In this document: piece after piece, positions 1 to 7,523 of the stretch
Position numbering within the stretch: the first letter of the stretch is position 1
How the letters are laid out: each line of letters begins with the position of its first letter
Assembly: GCA_964501335.1 (NCBI GenBank)
Contig: CAZCTC010000039.1
Coordinates: 1 to 64,000, forward strand
Direction: 5' to 3'
DNA from: CAZCTC01 sp964501335
GTDB lineage: Bacteria; Chloroflexota; Anaerolineae; B4-G1; SLSP01
DNA length: 64,000 nucleotides
Program-made: the position numbers and the translations under genes
Notes under the pieces: generated by a model
Told to the model about the DNA's origin: nothing
Seen by the model: the letters and a program-made list of their open reading frames with translations, nothing else
The model's database searches: none

Positions 1-57
1 CTGTCTACTGTCTACTTGCCGCTGTCTACTTCCGCTGAATTTTCATCCTTCGGGGGC
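1..57 (+). repeat. Dispersed repeat family, tail segment
   Basis: The first bases match the tail of the dispersed repeat described at 76-290. CTGTCTACTGTCTACTTGC is followed by a further CTGTCTACTT and then a stretch ending in CATCCTTCGG. The same run recurs at 7076-7128 with only about one difference over some 53 bases. Shorter versions occur at 256-286, 47978-48008 and 58291-58321. The rest of this copy lies outside the window. The whole interval 1-535 holds repeat material only; I see no convincing gene in it. Confidence 0.8.
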
Positions 58-75
58 CGCCCCCCGCATGGCCTT

Positions 76-290
76 CTGTCCTGAAAATAAGCCTTTATGG
101 CATGGCCCCGGCCTCATAGCGTCCCGCAAATGGCCCTTTCCCCGTAAAACACGCCGCGCTGGATCGGAAGAGAGAGTTTTTTTGTTGATGTTTTGGTGCG
201 CCTCAGAAGGCGCACCAAAACATGGCCTTTTCCAGAGCCGCCCTGGCGACGCAGGCTGTCTACTGTCTACTTGCTGCTGTCTGCTTTCTC
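76..290 (+). repeat. Composite dispersed repeat, full copy (leader, CAGA hairpin, tail)
   Basis: The leader at 76-187 contains CGTCCCGCAAATG, then CGCCGCGCTGGAT, then a GAGAGAG and T-rich run. It is followed by a perfect 16-bp inverted repeat, 188-203 paired with 208-223, with loop CAGA. The tail begins GGCCTTTTCCAGAGCCGC and runs into reiterated CTGTCTACT at 256-286. Copies in the same order are at 6899-7130 and 47813-48008. The hairpin here has the same sequence as the one at 47910-47945. A second tail start (GGCCTTTTCCAGAGCCGCAC) follows at about 293, so this copy may be partly duplicated. Confidence 0.85.
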
Positions 291-406
291 TGGCCTTTTC
301 CAGAGCCGCACAGGCGACACTTTCTAAAGTCCCTCCCCCTCACCCCAATGCCGGCAACGGACCTTCGCAAAGAATCCCCTGAAAGCGCGCTGCAGAAGAA
401 AAAGCC

Positions 407-511
407 CATTTTTTCGCGCGCCGCAGACGGCGCGCGAAAAAATGAATTAAAAACTTTCTCCCTCCATCCCGCGCGGCGTGCCTTACGGGAAAAGTGCCCT
501 GTGCAGGACGC
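407..511 (-). repeat. Composite dispersed repeat, inverted copy with 17-bp CAGA hairpin
   Basis: A perfect 17-bp inverted repeat pairs 407-423 with 428-444 around a CAGA loop. Its stem core is CGCGCGCCG, unlike that of the neighbouring copy. It is followed by the reverse complement of the family leader: the CCATCCCGCGCGGCG block and then a GCAGGACG block. The element ends just before the stop codon of the minus-strand glycosidase gene at 536, so its minus-strand transcript would form the hairpin after that gene. Confidence 0.8.
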
Positions 512-535
512 AACAAGACGTTTCACATTTCAGAA

Positions 536-1966
536 TCACTTCAACAGAACCGGAATCGGCGACAGCGGCAACGTTTCCCCCGCCTTGACCGGCTGCCAGG
601 CATAACTGCCATCCGCGGCCGGAATCACCGAAACGCGCTGCGTCACATCGGCCGGCACAGTCCAGCTGCCCTCTCCCCAGACAACATATTTTACCGCACC
701 GCTCTCCGTTTCAAAGCGATAACTGTTGACCGCCCGGGGATCCTCAGCCAGCAACTCCGCCCGGCGGAAAGGAATCAGTTCCTGGATCAACAACCGCAAA
801 GCATAATAGGAGATCCGCGGCTCCGATTTTTCCCGGCGAATCCCATATCCCCGCCAGTCGTTCGTCGGCATATCCGGAGAATCGAGATAAGTATGCCAGA
901 TCACCATCCCATCCCCATGCGCATAGGCCGAAACGATCCGCCGGAAAATATCCGCCGCCTGAGATTCCGCGCTGTTGGGATAATTGGTGCGGATCGTCAG
1001 CGATTCGCTGGCCGTTGCCCCCGTCTCCGTCAGCCACACAGGTTTACCGTCCTGTTGATGGTCTTCCAGAAACTGCTGAAAATGCTCCCGCTGCTTGCCG
1101 TAAACTGGCCAGCTGGAATAAAAATGGTAATTCACCACATCAAACCAATCCGGGCCGCCGCCTTCGATCACGCCCCCCATCCATGTCGCCACGGCCTCTT
1201 CATCGATGCCACCCATGCCCGGCATCACAATCACCGCATCGGGATCGTTGGCCCGAACCACAGCAGCCGCCTGAGCCAGAAATCGCCCCTGCTCCTGCGG
1301 AGAGAAACCCTCCCGGGGAAAAGAAGCCGGCAACTGCTCCCGCCCCCGTTCCGTGCCCGGATCAGCCGCCCGCCAGTGATCCATCTCATTTCCCAGCTCC
1401 CAATATTTGACATAGGGAGCATAACGCCGCACCACCGTCTCCAGATAATTCTGCGCCTCCGGCCCCACCTCTTTCTGGAATTGCGCCGGATCCGTCACCC
1501 AGGGCGGCGTCCCCGAACTGTACTGCATCGCAAACAACGTCACAATCGGCTCAAAATCGGTATTGGGAATGACCGCATCTGCTGCCGTGAAATTCCATTG
1601 ATCGTCCTGCGGTTCCACCACATTCCACAACAGATCGGCTTTGACGAATTGCCGATAGGTTTGAACCCCCAGCGACCGGAAATCGTTAAAAATCCATTCC
1701 GGCTGATAATAAGGAGTGCTCGTATTGATACTGTTCGTGCGCCCCTCCGCCCAATAAAAACGGATAAAATTCAGACCGATCTGCGGATTGGCCGGACGGT
1801 GTAGAGTCACAGCGGTCTGAGGGGTGGGCAAATCAATCGCAGGGGGAGGAGTCTTTATTACAGGAGTTATGGTGGGAGGTACAGGTAAAGGAGTCCGCGC
1901 CGGAGCATCACAACCCGAGATCAACAGCGTCAACAAAACCATCCGCCACAAAACTTTGCCGATCAT
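536..1966 (-). CDS. Lipoprotein glycoside hydrolase-like protein (clan GH-A type TIM barrel)
   Basis: The 476-residue product starts with a lipoprotein signal (lipobox LISGC, Cys19) and a Pro/Thr-rich spacer to about residue 55. A (beta/alpha)8-type domain follows. YWELGNEMD places Glu194 where the acid/base of clan GH-A enzymes sits, and WLTETG places Glu314 as the likely nucleophile. NYHFYSSWP and a Trp-rich C-terminal beta region also fit. It should be a membrane-anchored extracellular enzyme acting on a polysaccharide or glycoside; family and substrate cannot be read from motifs alone. The start at 1966 has a strong GGAGG about 6 bases upstream. The gene is isolated, with repeats on both sides. 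Confidence 0.75.
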   Translation of the reverse strand: MIGKVLWRMVLLTLLISGCDAPARTPLPVPPTITPVIKTPPPAIDLPTPQTAVTLHRPANPQIGLNFIRFYWAEGRTNSINTSTPYYQPEWIFNDFRSLGVQTYRQFVKADLLWNVVEPQDDQWNFTAADAVIPNTDFEPIVTLFAMQYSSGTPPWVTDPAQFQKEVGPEAQNYLETVVRRYAPYVKYWELGNEMDHWRAADPGTERGREQLPASFPREGFSPQEQGRFLAQAAAVVRANDPDAVIVMPGMGGIDEEAVATWMGGVIEGGGPDWFDVVNYHFYSSWPVYGKQREHFQQFLEDHQQDGKPVWLTETGATASESLTIRTNYPNSAESQAADIFRRIVSAYAHGDGMVIWHTYLDSPDMPTNDWRGYGIRREKSEPRISYYALRLLIQELIPFRRAELLAEDPRAVNSYRFETESGAVKYVVWGEGSWTVPADVTQRVSVIPAADGSYAWQPVKAGETLPLSPIPVLLK

Positions 1967-2030
1967 CGTAAACCTCCTTTTTTCAAATGGTTTTCCACCG
2001 AACAGTTAACCCGGAAAACTCGGAAAAACT

Positions 2031-2130
2031 ATGTTTTGGCGCACTTCAGAAAGTGCGACAAAGCATAAATAAAAACTCTCTCCCATCCATCGCGGCGCTT
2101 CGAACCGCACCCCAACCTTTTGAGGGACGC
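2031..2130 (-). repeat. Composite dispersed repeat, inverted copy with imperfect hairpin
   Basis: A 16-bp inverted repeat pairs 2031-2046 with 2051-2066 around a CAGA loop, with one mismatch and one G-T pair. The stem core is GGCGCACTT. It is followed by the reverse-complement leader (CCCATCCATCGCGGCGCTTC, then GAGGGACGC). It lies in the divergent gap between the glycosidase and the DUF3795 gene, so in this location it cannot be a terminator of either neighbour. Confidence 0.75.
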
Positions 2131-2217
2131 TAAAACATGTCATAGTTTGTCTATATTCTATGATTTACTATCATTAACCCAAGTACCAACACATTAACTC
2201 AGTGACAAGGATACCCG

Positions 2218-2631
2218 ATGAAAATGGATCCCCAAATCGCCGAATCGATGATCGCCCCCTGCGGCATCACCTGTCACGTCTGCTATGTCCACCTCAAAAC
2301 GAAAAAACCCTGCGCCGGCTGTCGCGCTCACGAGGAGGATGGAAAACCGGAACATTGCCGACAGTGTAAAATCAAGGATTGCGCAGCAAAACAAAATGTT
2401 AAATTCTGCTTTGAATGCCCCACCTACCCCTGCCCTGTCATCAAACGGCTGGATAAAAGCTATCGCCAACGTTACCAGGTCAGTTTGATCGAAAATGCGC
2501 TCCGACTGAAAAGTGTAGGCCCGGCGCAATACCTTCAGGAAGAACGCCTGAAGTGGACCTGCCCGGCCTGCGGCGGAGTCATCTCACTTCACGATCAGGC
2601 CTGCTCCGAATGTGGCAAGGCCCCTCAATAA
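2218..2631 (+). CDS. DUF3795 cysteine-rich protein
   Basis: The 137-residue, cysteine-rich product has no signal peptide. The N-terminal CGITCHVCYVH, followed by CAGC, CRQCKIKDC and CFECPTYPC, matches the spacing of DUF3795 proteins, which are thought to bind a metal. An extra zinc-ribbon-like pair follows at the C-terminus (CPACGG and CSECGK, about residues 115-134). AAGGA lies about 8 bases upstream of the ATG. The gene stands alone, divergent from the glycosidase and convergent with the SPFH pair. The molecular function of the family is not known. Confidence 0.8.
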   Translation: MKMDPQIAESMIAPCGITCHVCYVHLKTKKPCAGCRAHEEDGKPEHCRQCKIKDCAAKQNVKFCFECPTYPCPVIKRLDKSYRQRYQVSLIENALRLKSVGPAQYLQEERLKWTCPACGGVISLHDQACSECGKAPQ

Positions 2632-2632
2632 A

Positions 2633-2666
2633 TTAGCGCACGCCCTCCCATGAGGACGCGCGCTAA
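2633..2666. terminator. Hairpin after the DUF3795 gene
   Basis: Two 15-base arms (2633-2647 and 2652-2666) pair around a CCAT loop with two mismatches on the plus strand. On the minus strand those two positions become G-U pairs, so the minus-strand RNA folds completely. There is no T-run. It sits 2 bases after the stop codon in a convergent gap, so a terminator or RNA-stabilising role is plausible but unproven. Confidence 0.4.
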
Positions 2667-2716
2667 ACATAAGATTCCCACCTGTACGGTTAACCAGAAA
2701 AACAAGAGAAAAAAAG

Positions 2717-2819
2717 TATGTTTTCGCGGGCTTCAGAAAGCCCGCGAAAACATAAACAAGAAAACCTCTTCCCATCCAGCGCGCCGCCTCTTACATGAAA
2801 AGTGCCGGATGCGGGACGA
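2717..2819 (-). repeat. Composite dispersed repeat, inverted copy with 17-bp CAGA hairpin
   Basis: A perfect 17-bp stem pairs 2717-2733 with 2738-2754 around a CAGA loop; the stem core is CGCGGGCTT. Downstream is the inverted leader (CCCATCCAGCGCGCCGC, then GATGCGGGACG). The preceding bases, CGGTTAACC followed by AACAAGAGAAAA, are shared with the sequence after the hairpin at 43484-43515, so the family has a conserved outer flank as well. It occupies the convergent gap between the DUF3795 gene and the SPFH genes. Confidence 0.85.
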
Positions 2820-2838
2820 TGAAAACACCGGTCGCCGG

Positions 2839-3741
2839 TTACGGTTTCTTCGCCGCCAACAACTGAGTGAGCAGTTCATTTTTGGGCGGAATCAACGTCA
2901 ACTGCCCCTTGTTTTCCAGAATCTTCTGCGTCTCCAAAATCTCAAAAAGCGCCGTCGCCACTTCAGGATCGGCCGCGATCTGTTGCATCGCCTCGCCGAC
3001 GATCTTCGGCCGGATCGCGCCGGCCTTCGCAAATTCAATCGAGGCCTGCTGTTCAGCCGTACTGGTGATAATATTGACCTGATTGGCCCCATCCTGCTTG
3101 ATCGCCGAGGTCACCTGCCGCAGCCGGTTGACCACCTTCGCTTCGATCTGCCGGATCATTTCCACATCCCGGAAATGGACCTTGCGGATGTAAACCGATC
3201 CCAGCTTATAACCCCACTCGTGCGAGCGAGGGGAAACCTCCTCGCGCACCATCCGGCTCATCCCGTGACGATTGATCAACATCTGTTCCAGCGGCATATT
3301 GCTCAACGATCGCACCACAGCATTGCTGACATTGGCCGAAAGGGAGCCGCGCGGATCGGCATTTTTGAATAAATAAGAGACCGGGTCGCTGATGTACATC
3401 TCATACCAGATACCGACGCCCATCGGCGCCCCTTCCTCGGAATTGACCGGGTTGCTGCGCAGATACTGCTGATCCAACCGCATATCCAGGATCTTTTGGC
3501 TGCCCAGCCAGCGCACCAGAAAAGCTGCCGGCCCCAACTTCAACGGCAAAAAGTGCAATCCCGGCTCCTGCAACACCCCGACCACCTTACCGAAAAGGAT
3601 GAAAACCTGACAGGTGCTTTCCTGCACGATCGTGTAGAAACCGAACATCCGCAAAATGAAGAAGGCAATGGGTTCGACGATCCACATCACCAAAAACATC
3701 GCGCCGGCCGCGACCACAAAAGCGATAAACTCGTCCATCAT
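2839..3741 (-). CDS. SPFH/band 7 domain membrane protein (distal gene of pair)
   Basis: The 300-residue product has a hydrophobic N-terminus (about residues 5-45) that anchors an SPFH/band 7 domain. RKVHFRDVEMIRQIEAKVVNRLRQ and ANQVNIITSTAEQQASIEFAKAG are the usual end of the SPFH domain and start of the coiled region. Such proteins oligomerise at membranes and often scaffold proteases or other enzymes. The ATG overlaps the TGA of the upstream SPFH gene as ATGA, so the two are translationally coupled, like the HflK/HflC arrangement. I cannot assign it to HflC or stomatin proper. Confidence 0.8.
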   Translation of the reverse strand: MMDEFIAFVVAAGAMFLVMWIVEPIAFFILRMFGFYTIVQESTCQVFILFGKVVGVLQEPGLHFLPLKLGPAAFLVRWLGSQKILDMRLDQQYLRSNPVNSEEGAPMGVGIWYEMYISDPVSYLFKNADPRGSLSANVSNAVVRSLSNMPLEQMLINRHGMSRMVREEVSPRSHEWGYKLGSVYIRKVHFRDVEMIRQIEAKVVNRLRQVTSAIKQDGANQVNIITSTAEQQASIEFAKAGAIRPKIVGEAMQQIAADPEVATALFEILETQKILENKGQLTLIPPKNELLTQLLAAKKP

Positions 3742-4712
3742 TCCACCTCCCGCACGATCGACTGGGCACGGGAATAGAGCCCCAGCCGCACGCTGCGCAG
3801 ATAGGATTCCAGCACCGCCGGACCGTTCTGTTTCAAGAATTCCAGCTCCTTCGACAACGCCAGCAGCGGCTCCACCTCGGCCTGCGCATTGAGCGTTTCA
3901 ATCTCCACGGCCCGCCGGGATTGCACGATCTTCTGATCCGCCGATGCCTGAGCCAGACTGATATCCGAGGAAACCTGATTGTGCGCCGTATTGATCGCCG
4001 CCAGAGCCGATTCCACATCGGCCGGCGGATCGATACCGGTGATCAGGGAAGCGTCCAACCTGATACCGTACCGCGCCGCCGACGAAATACACTCCCGTTC
4101 CATATGATCGTTGAGGTCACGCAGATTCTTCCGCAAATCGTTGATCGAGATCCCGATCACAATCCCGGAATCGCCGCTCCCCAGAGACGCCGCCGGAGCC
4201 TCAAAACTGGAAATGCGTTCGCGCAGCACCGAAACGAAGTAGCCCATCACATGTGAGATCGGCCGTTTGACGCCGAAAATATAGGCATAGAGGTTATCCT
4301 CCGCCACCCGGTAGCGGATCTGTCCCGTCAGCCCCGTATTGAGCTGATCTTTCGTCACCGCCTCCAGCAAACTGCCCTTGTTGTTGGCCTGTGGATCATC
4401 GGGATCGTACGCCATATTGACCGTCTGCGTGGCAATAGAGACCTTGTAGATCCGCTCCCAGGGAAATTTGAAATAAGGGCCGCCCGGCTGGATCACCCGC
4501 ACCATCGGGTAATTGTACCGTTGCCGATGCTCTTCGCTGAGCGTTTCACCCAGCGGTGAATTGGCAATCGTCGCCTGGCCCAACCGTTCCGCCCGGCCAA
4601 AACTGGTTTTCACCGCCCGCTCATTCTGATTGACGGTATAGAAAGCCGAGAGCACATAGCGAAAAACCAACCAGACGCCCAATCCAAAGATCAAGCCTGA
4701 AAAAATGCCCAT
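3738..4712 (-). CDS. SPFH/band 7 domain membrane protein, HflK-like (proximal gene of pair)
   Basis: The start is placed at 4712 (MGIFSGLIFG), because GGAG lies 9 bases upstream; an in-frame extension to 4823 has no such site. The product is 324 residues. It has an N-terminal membrane segment, then AFYTVNQNERAVKTSFGR, which is the typical entry to an SPFH domain. A C-terminal coiled region (SSDISLAQASADQKIVQSRR, then the Glu-rich stretch) follows. It overlaps the next SPFH gene by 4 bases. A hetero-oligomeric membrane complex is the natural inference; the partner protease, if any, is not in this window. Confidence 0.8.
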   Translation of the reverse strand: MGIFSGLIFGLGVWLVFRYVLSAFYTVNQNERAVKTSFGRAERLGQATIANSPLGETLSEEHRQRYNYPMVRVIQPGGPYFKFPWERIYKVSIATQTVNMAYDPDDPQANNKGSLLEAVTKDQLNTGLTGQIRYRVAEDNLYAYIFGVKRPISHVMGYFVSVLRERISSFEAPAASLGSGDSGIVIGISINDLRKNLRDLNDHMERECISSAARYGIRLDASLITGIDPPADVESALAAINTAHNQVSSDISLAQASADQKIVQSRRAVEIETLNAQAEVEPLLALSKELEFLKQNGPAVLESYLRSVRLGLYSRAQSIVREVE

Positions 4713-4835
4713 GGGAACTCCTTTGATTGTAAAGAACAACTTTTGGGGAATAACTTCATTATACAGGAGCTCTTTATTTATGGTATCGGACCTTAAGGAA
4801 TCAAACTTAAATAAATTTTTCACATCGGCACGTTC

Positions 4836-4936
4836 GCCCTGGGCTAAAGCCCAGGGCTATGAACAACGCCCCCTAAAGGGGGCTCTGAGCCCGGTTTACC
4901 GGGCGTAGCTTATAGCCCGAGGATTTATCCTCGGGC
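4836..4936. repeat. REPIN-like array of four hairpins
   Basis: There are four perfect hairpins in 101 bases. GCCCTGGGC pairs with GCCCAGGGC (4836-4857, loop TAAA). GCCCCC pairs with GGGGGC (4868-4883, loop TAAA). GCCCGG pairs with CCGGGC (4889-4904, loop TTTA). GCCCGAGGA pairs with TCCTCGGGC (4915-4936, loop TTTA). The last two loops are the reverse complement of the first two, and GGGCTAT at 4854 is mirrored by ATAGCCC at 4912, so the array is itself an inverted repeat of two hairpin doublets. It lies upstream of the SPFH pair and after the nitroreductase stop. Confidence 0.85.
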
Positions 4937-4963
4937 GACTGGTAAAATTATTAAAGCTCATTC

Positions 4964-6124
4964 CTAAAACAACACGCGCTCGGCCGGCCGCCGGGGACTG
5001 CGCAGCGCCGTCCGCACTGGATACCCCATCCGAAACATGGTCAACGCCTGCCAGTTCTCATCCCCCAGGAAAGTCTGTAGCAGCGTGCCGAATCTCGGTT
5101 CGATTCCCAGCGCCTCTTCCCGGCCGGCGCGATCGGGCAGCGCATGCATCACATGCAACCCAATCCCTTCCAATGCCGCCGCCAGATGGATCCGCTCCAG
5201 CCATCGGCCGGCCTGGAGCTGCTGCACCCGCGCCTGCCGATCCCGTACGGCGATAATGCCAAAAGCCGCCGCCGTCTTGACCTGCACATCGCGAACCGAA
5301 TCCAGCCAGCTGCGATTGCTCTGTTCCGCCGACAGCGGCGGCAACAACTTCGCCAGCGCCAACAGCCACGGCGCAAGGCCCGCCGCATCCAGGGTAATCC
5401 CATCCTGATGTTCCTGGATCTCCTGCCGGCTTCGCCGACTCCAGGCATCCACATCGCCGGCCTGCTCCACATCGGCGATCGTTGTCGCCGTCGCCGCCAC
5501 CACCGCTTCGCCGATCGTCCGGCATTCTTCTTTTCCGGTAAACCAGAAAAGCCGCAAATCCGCTTCCTCACCGCCGCGCTCCAGACGTTGCAAAGTTCCC
5601 TCGTCCAAAGGACGGTTGAGATCGTAAGGCCCCCGGTTCATATGGCGCTGAGGAATCGCCAGGTAAAGTTCGGGAACCGATATCTCAACAGGAATCAGTT
5701 CCACTGCAGCCGCCAACAAAGGCTGCCCGGCCTCCGGGAAGAAAGTCACAGTCGGCTGAAAACCGTGAGCCGGAGCCGCCAGCAGCAAATTTTCCAACGC
5801 GCAGCCCAACCCGAGATGGACATTTCGCAGAAAAGGATCGATGGCTTTCAGCTGCCGCGCCGGATCGAGCCACAACTCAATCCGGCCGGGTTCCACATGA
5901 AAACGCCAGGGCTGAGAATTATCCGGATTGGCGGCCACAATCGCCGCCCGCACCAGCCCCAACTCCTCATCGCCGGGCAACCCGGCCCATTCGTCCCAGG
6001 CCCGATAAGCTTCCCCGCTGCCCGGCGTAAAAACGTTTTGGTCGGCAGCTCGCCCGACCCCGCCCAATCCGGCCACCGTTACCGCTCCCCAACCCAATCC
6101 TTTCAAAAATGTCCTCCGGTTCAT
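4964..6124 (-). CDS. Tat-exported nitroreductase-family protein (Acg-like)
   Basis: The 386-residue product has a twin-arginine signal (NRRTFLKGLGWGAVTVAGL) and then an FMN-binding nitroreductase-type domain. ANPDNSQPWRF near residue 64 is the family's N-terminal FMN/phosphate motif, and LERIHLAAALEGIGLHV fits the late helix of long Acg-like members. Known members bind or sequester flavin, and several have lost enzyme activity, so catalysis is not certain. A Tat signal on this fold implies folding with cofactor before export. AAGGA lies 8 bases before the ATG. It is 4 bases downstream of the TetR gene and is the probable target of that regulator. Confidence 0.75.
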   Translation of the reverse strand: MNRRTFLKGLGWGAVTVAGLGGVGRAADQNVFTPGSGEAYRAWDEWAGLPGDEELGLVRAAIVAANPDNSQPWRFHVEPGRIELWLDPARQLKAIDPFLRNVHLGLGCALENLLLAAPAHGFQPTVTFFPEAGQPLLAAAVELIPVEISVPELYLAIPQRHMNRGPYDLNRPLDEGTLQRLERGGEEADLRLFWFTGKEECRTIGEAVVAATATTIADVEQAGDVDAWSRRSRQEIQEHQDGITLDAAGLAPWLLALAKLLPPLSAEQSNRSWLDSVRDVQVKTAAAFGIIAVRDRQARVQQLQAGRWLERIHLAAALEGIGLHVMHALPDRAGREEALGIEPRFGTLLQTFLGDENWQALTMFRMGYPVRTALRSPRRPAERVLF

Positions 6125-6128
6125 CCGT

Positions 6129-6821
6129 TCAATCCTTCTTTATCACGTTCGCAATCAATTCCTGCAATTCAGCCTCAAAAAAGGCCTGTGGCGCTTCCAG
6201 CAGACTCAGCTGACCGATCGCCTCCAACACCACCAGACCATGCAGACGCGACCAGCCACGCAACGCTAGGTAAAGGACCGGCACTGCCACGGAATATCCC
6301 CGAGCTGCAATGACCCGTTCGCATTGCAACCGCAAAGATTCCGACACCACCGTCTCGCTTGAAAAAAGCCGGTCATCCCGGGAGGCCGCGTCTAACACCG
6401 TCAGCAACAATTCCAGGCCCTGCGCCGCCACCGGCTCCAAAAGATCCCAGGGCGGTTGATAACCGGGCACCACCGCGCCATAGACCAGGGCAAATTGCAC
6501 GGGATGCGCCAGAACCCAGCAACGATAGGCATTTCCCAGCGCCGCCAACCGCGCCGCATAATCTTCTCGCGGAAAGACTTCAGCGGCCTTCCGCAGCGCC
6601 GCATTTAAAGAACGGTAGGCATCCATACTCAAGGCCGTCAAAAGAGCCTCGCGGTTGGCAAAATAACGGTAGAGAGCCGCCGAAGAAACGCGCATCTCAC
6701 GGGCAATCGCCCGCAAGGAAAGCGCTGCCGCGCCGTTCTCCGCCATCTGCTGCCACGCCAGATTTTTGATCTCTTCAATTGTCGCTTCCCGGCGCTCTTC
6801 CCTTCGGGTTTGGACCATCAT
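6129..6821 (-). CDS. TetR/AcrR family transcriptional regulator
   Basis: The 230-residue product has an N-terminal TetR helix-turn-helix at about residues 12-60 (LSLRAIAREMRVSSAALYRYFANREALL). The helical ligand-binding domain that follows (AYRCWVLAHPVQFALVYG) resembles WHG-type TetR C-termini. Two consecutive ATGs (6821 and 6818) are possible starts. It lies directly upstream of the exported nitroreductase gene in the same direction and downstream of a perfect palindrome. The simplest reading is an autoregulated repressor controlling itself and the nitroreductase; the inducer is unknown. Confidence 0.85.
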   Translation of the reverse strand: MMVQTRREERREATIEEIKNLAWQQMAENGAAALSLRAIAREMRVSSAALYRYFANREALLTALSMDAYRSLNAALRKAAEVFPREDYAARLAALGNAYRCWVLAHPVQFALVYGAVVPGYQPPWDLLEPVAAQGLELLLTVLDAASRDDRLFSSETVVSESLRLQCERVIAARGYSVAVPVLYLALRGWSRLHGLVVLEAIGQLSLLEAPQAFFEAELQELIANVIKKD

Positions 6822-6830
6822 TCCCTCTTA

Positions 6831-6865
6831 TGTTATCACTAAAAACTTTGTTATCACTGATAACA
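6831..6865 (-). promoter_or_regulatory. Probable TetR-family operator
   Basis: The 17-bp perfect palindrome TGTTATCACTGATAACA (6849-6865) lies 28 bases upstream of the TetR start codon. A second half-site, TGTTATCACT, repeats in direct orientation at 6831-6840. Spacing and sequence resemble operators of AcrR-like regulators. This would allow autoregulation of the TetR-nitroreductase operon. Confidence 0.75.
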
Positions 6866-6898
6866 TTTTATCTCTTTTCTTCTTCCCTGTCAAGGAAC

Positions 6899-7130
6899 TG
6901 TCCTGAAAATAGCCCTTTATGGCATGGCCCCGGCCTTGTAACGTCCCGCAAATGATCTTTTCCCGGCCTGATACGCCGTGCTGGATGGGGAGAGAGTTTT
7001 TTTGTTTATGTTTTCGTGCGCATCAGAATGCGCACGAAAACATGGCCTTTTCCAGATCCGCACAGGCGACGCAGGCTGTCTACTGTCTACTTGCTGCTGT
7101 CTACTTCCGCTGAATTTTCATCCTTCGGCG
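6899..7130 (+). repeat. Composite dispersed repeat, most complete copy
   Basis: This copy has the leader from CTGTCCTGAAAATAG (6899), then TTGTAACGTCCCGCAAATG, then GCTGGATGGGGAGAGAG. A perfect 16-bp stem pairs 7008-7023 with 7028-7043 (core CGTGCGCAT) around a CAGA loop. The tail is GGCCTTTTCCAGA, then CAGGCGACGCAGG, then reiterated CTGTCTACT, extending to CATCCTTCGG. Compared with 76-290 the flanks are nearly identical while the stem differs in both arms. It fills most of the roughly 400-base divergent gap between the TetR gene and the gene at 7221; no other gene is seen there. Confidence 0.9.
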
Positions 7131-7149
7131 TGCCGTTTCCCGGCCTCAT

Positions 7150-7176
7150 TTGTAAAAACAGAATTTGAGCTACAAT
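7150..7176 (+). promoter_or_regulatory. Possible sigma-70 promoter
   Basis: TTGTAA (7150-7155) and TACAAT (7171-7176) are separated by 15 bases, 45 bases upstream of the start at 7221. It lies just past the repeat copy, so the promoter is not part of the repeat. The spacing is short, so confidence is moderate. Confidence 0.45.
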
Positions 7177-7220
7177 AGCACTGTCCCCCAACGATAACAC
7201 GGACAGAAAGGAACAACACC

Positions 7221-7523
7221 ATGAAATTGCTCTTTTGTCTGCATTGTCAGGATATCATCAGACTCACCCTCGAACGTCGCTATTGCCAATGTGGAAAATC
7301 CTGGGGACAATACACCGAAGACCACAGCACCACCATCCAGACCCCCGAAAGCATTTCCATCGGCCTCGCCAACCAGGACCTGCAGCTGGCGCTGGAAACC
7401 TTCTTCGCCGACCGGGAATATTTCTCCCCTGCACTCTCGCTGCGCGCCTGGATCAACCCCGATTCCGAGCCCGATGTCCTGTACGTCGAAGAATCCGCCC
7501 GGCTGGAAAACGAGAAGGAATGA
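7221..7523 (+). CDS. Small protein with zinc-ribbon-like N-terminus, unknown function
   Basis: The 100-residue product is not recognised. CLHC (Cys6, Cys9) and YCQCGKSWG (Cys22, Cys24) could form a four-cysteine zinc site. The rest is acidic with no membrane segment. AGAAAGGA lies about 9 bases before the ATG, and a possible promoter is at 7150-7176. Its TGA overlaps the ATG of the next gene (ATGA), so the two are probably translated together and may act together. Confidence 0.7.
   Translation: MKLLFCLHCQDIIRLTLERRYCQCGKSWGQYTEDHSTTIQTPESISIGLANQDLQLALETFFADREYFSPALSLRAWINPDSEPDVLYVEESARLENEKE

Noticed and set aside
68..605. Short open frames across 1-605
   Set aside because: They run through repeat leader, hairpin and tail segments and would change with every repeat copy.
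494..1804. A 436-codon open frame on the plus strand across the lipoprotein glycosidase
   Set aside because: The minus-strand protein has a signal, catalytic motifs and a strong ribosome site; this one has none.
5080..5110. A tRNA-like GGTTCGATTCC string
   Set aside because: It lies inside the nitroreductase coding sequence with no cloverleaf around it.
7235..7519. An N-terminal extension of the 7520-8170 protein
   Set aside because: It would overlap the whole upstream gene in another frame, and its text is His/Pro/Arg-rich like a shadow. The ATGA junction fits better.
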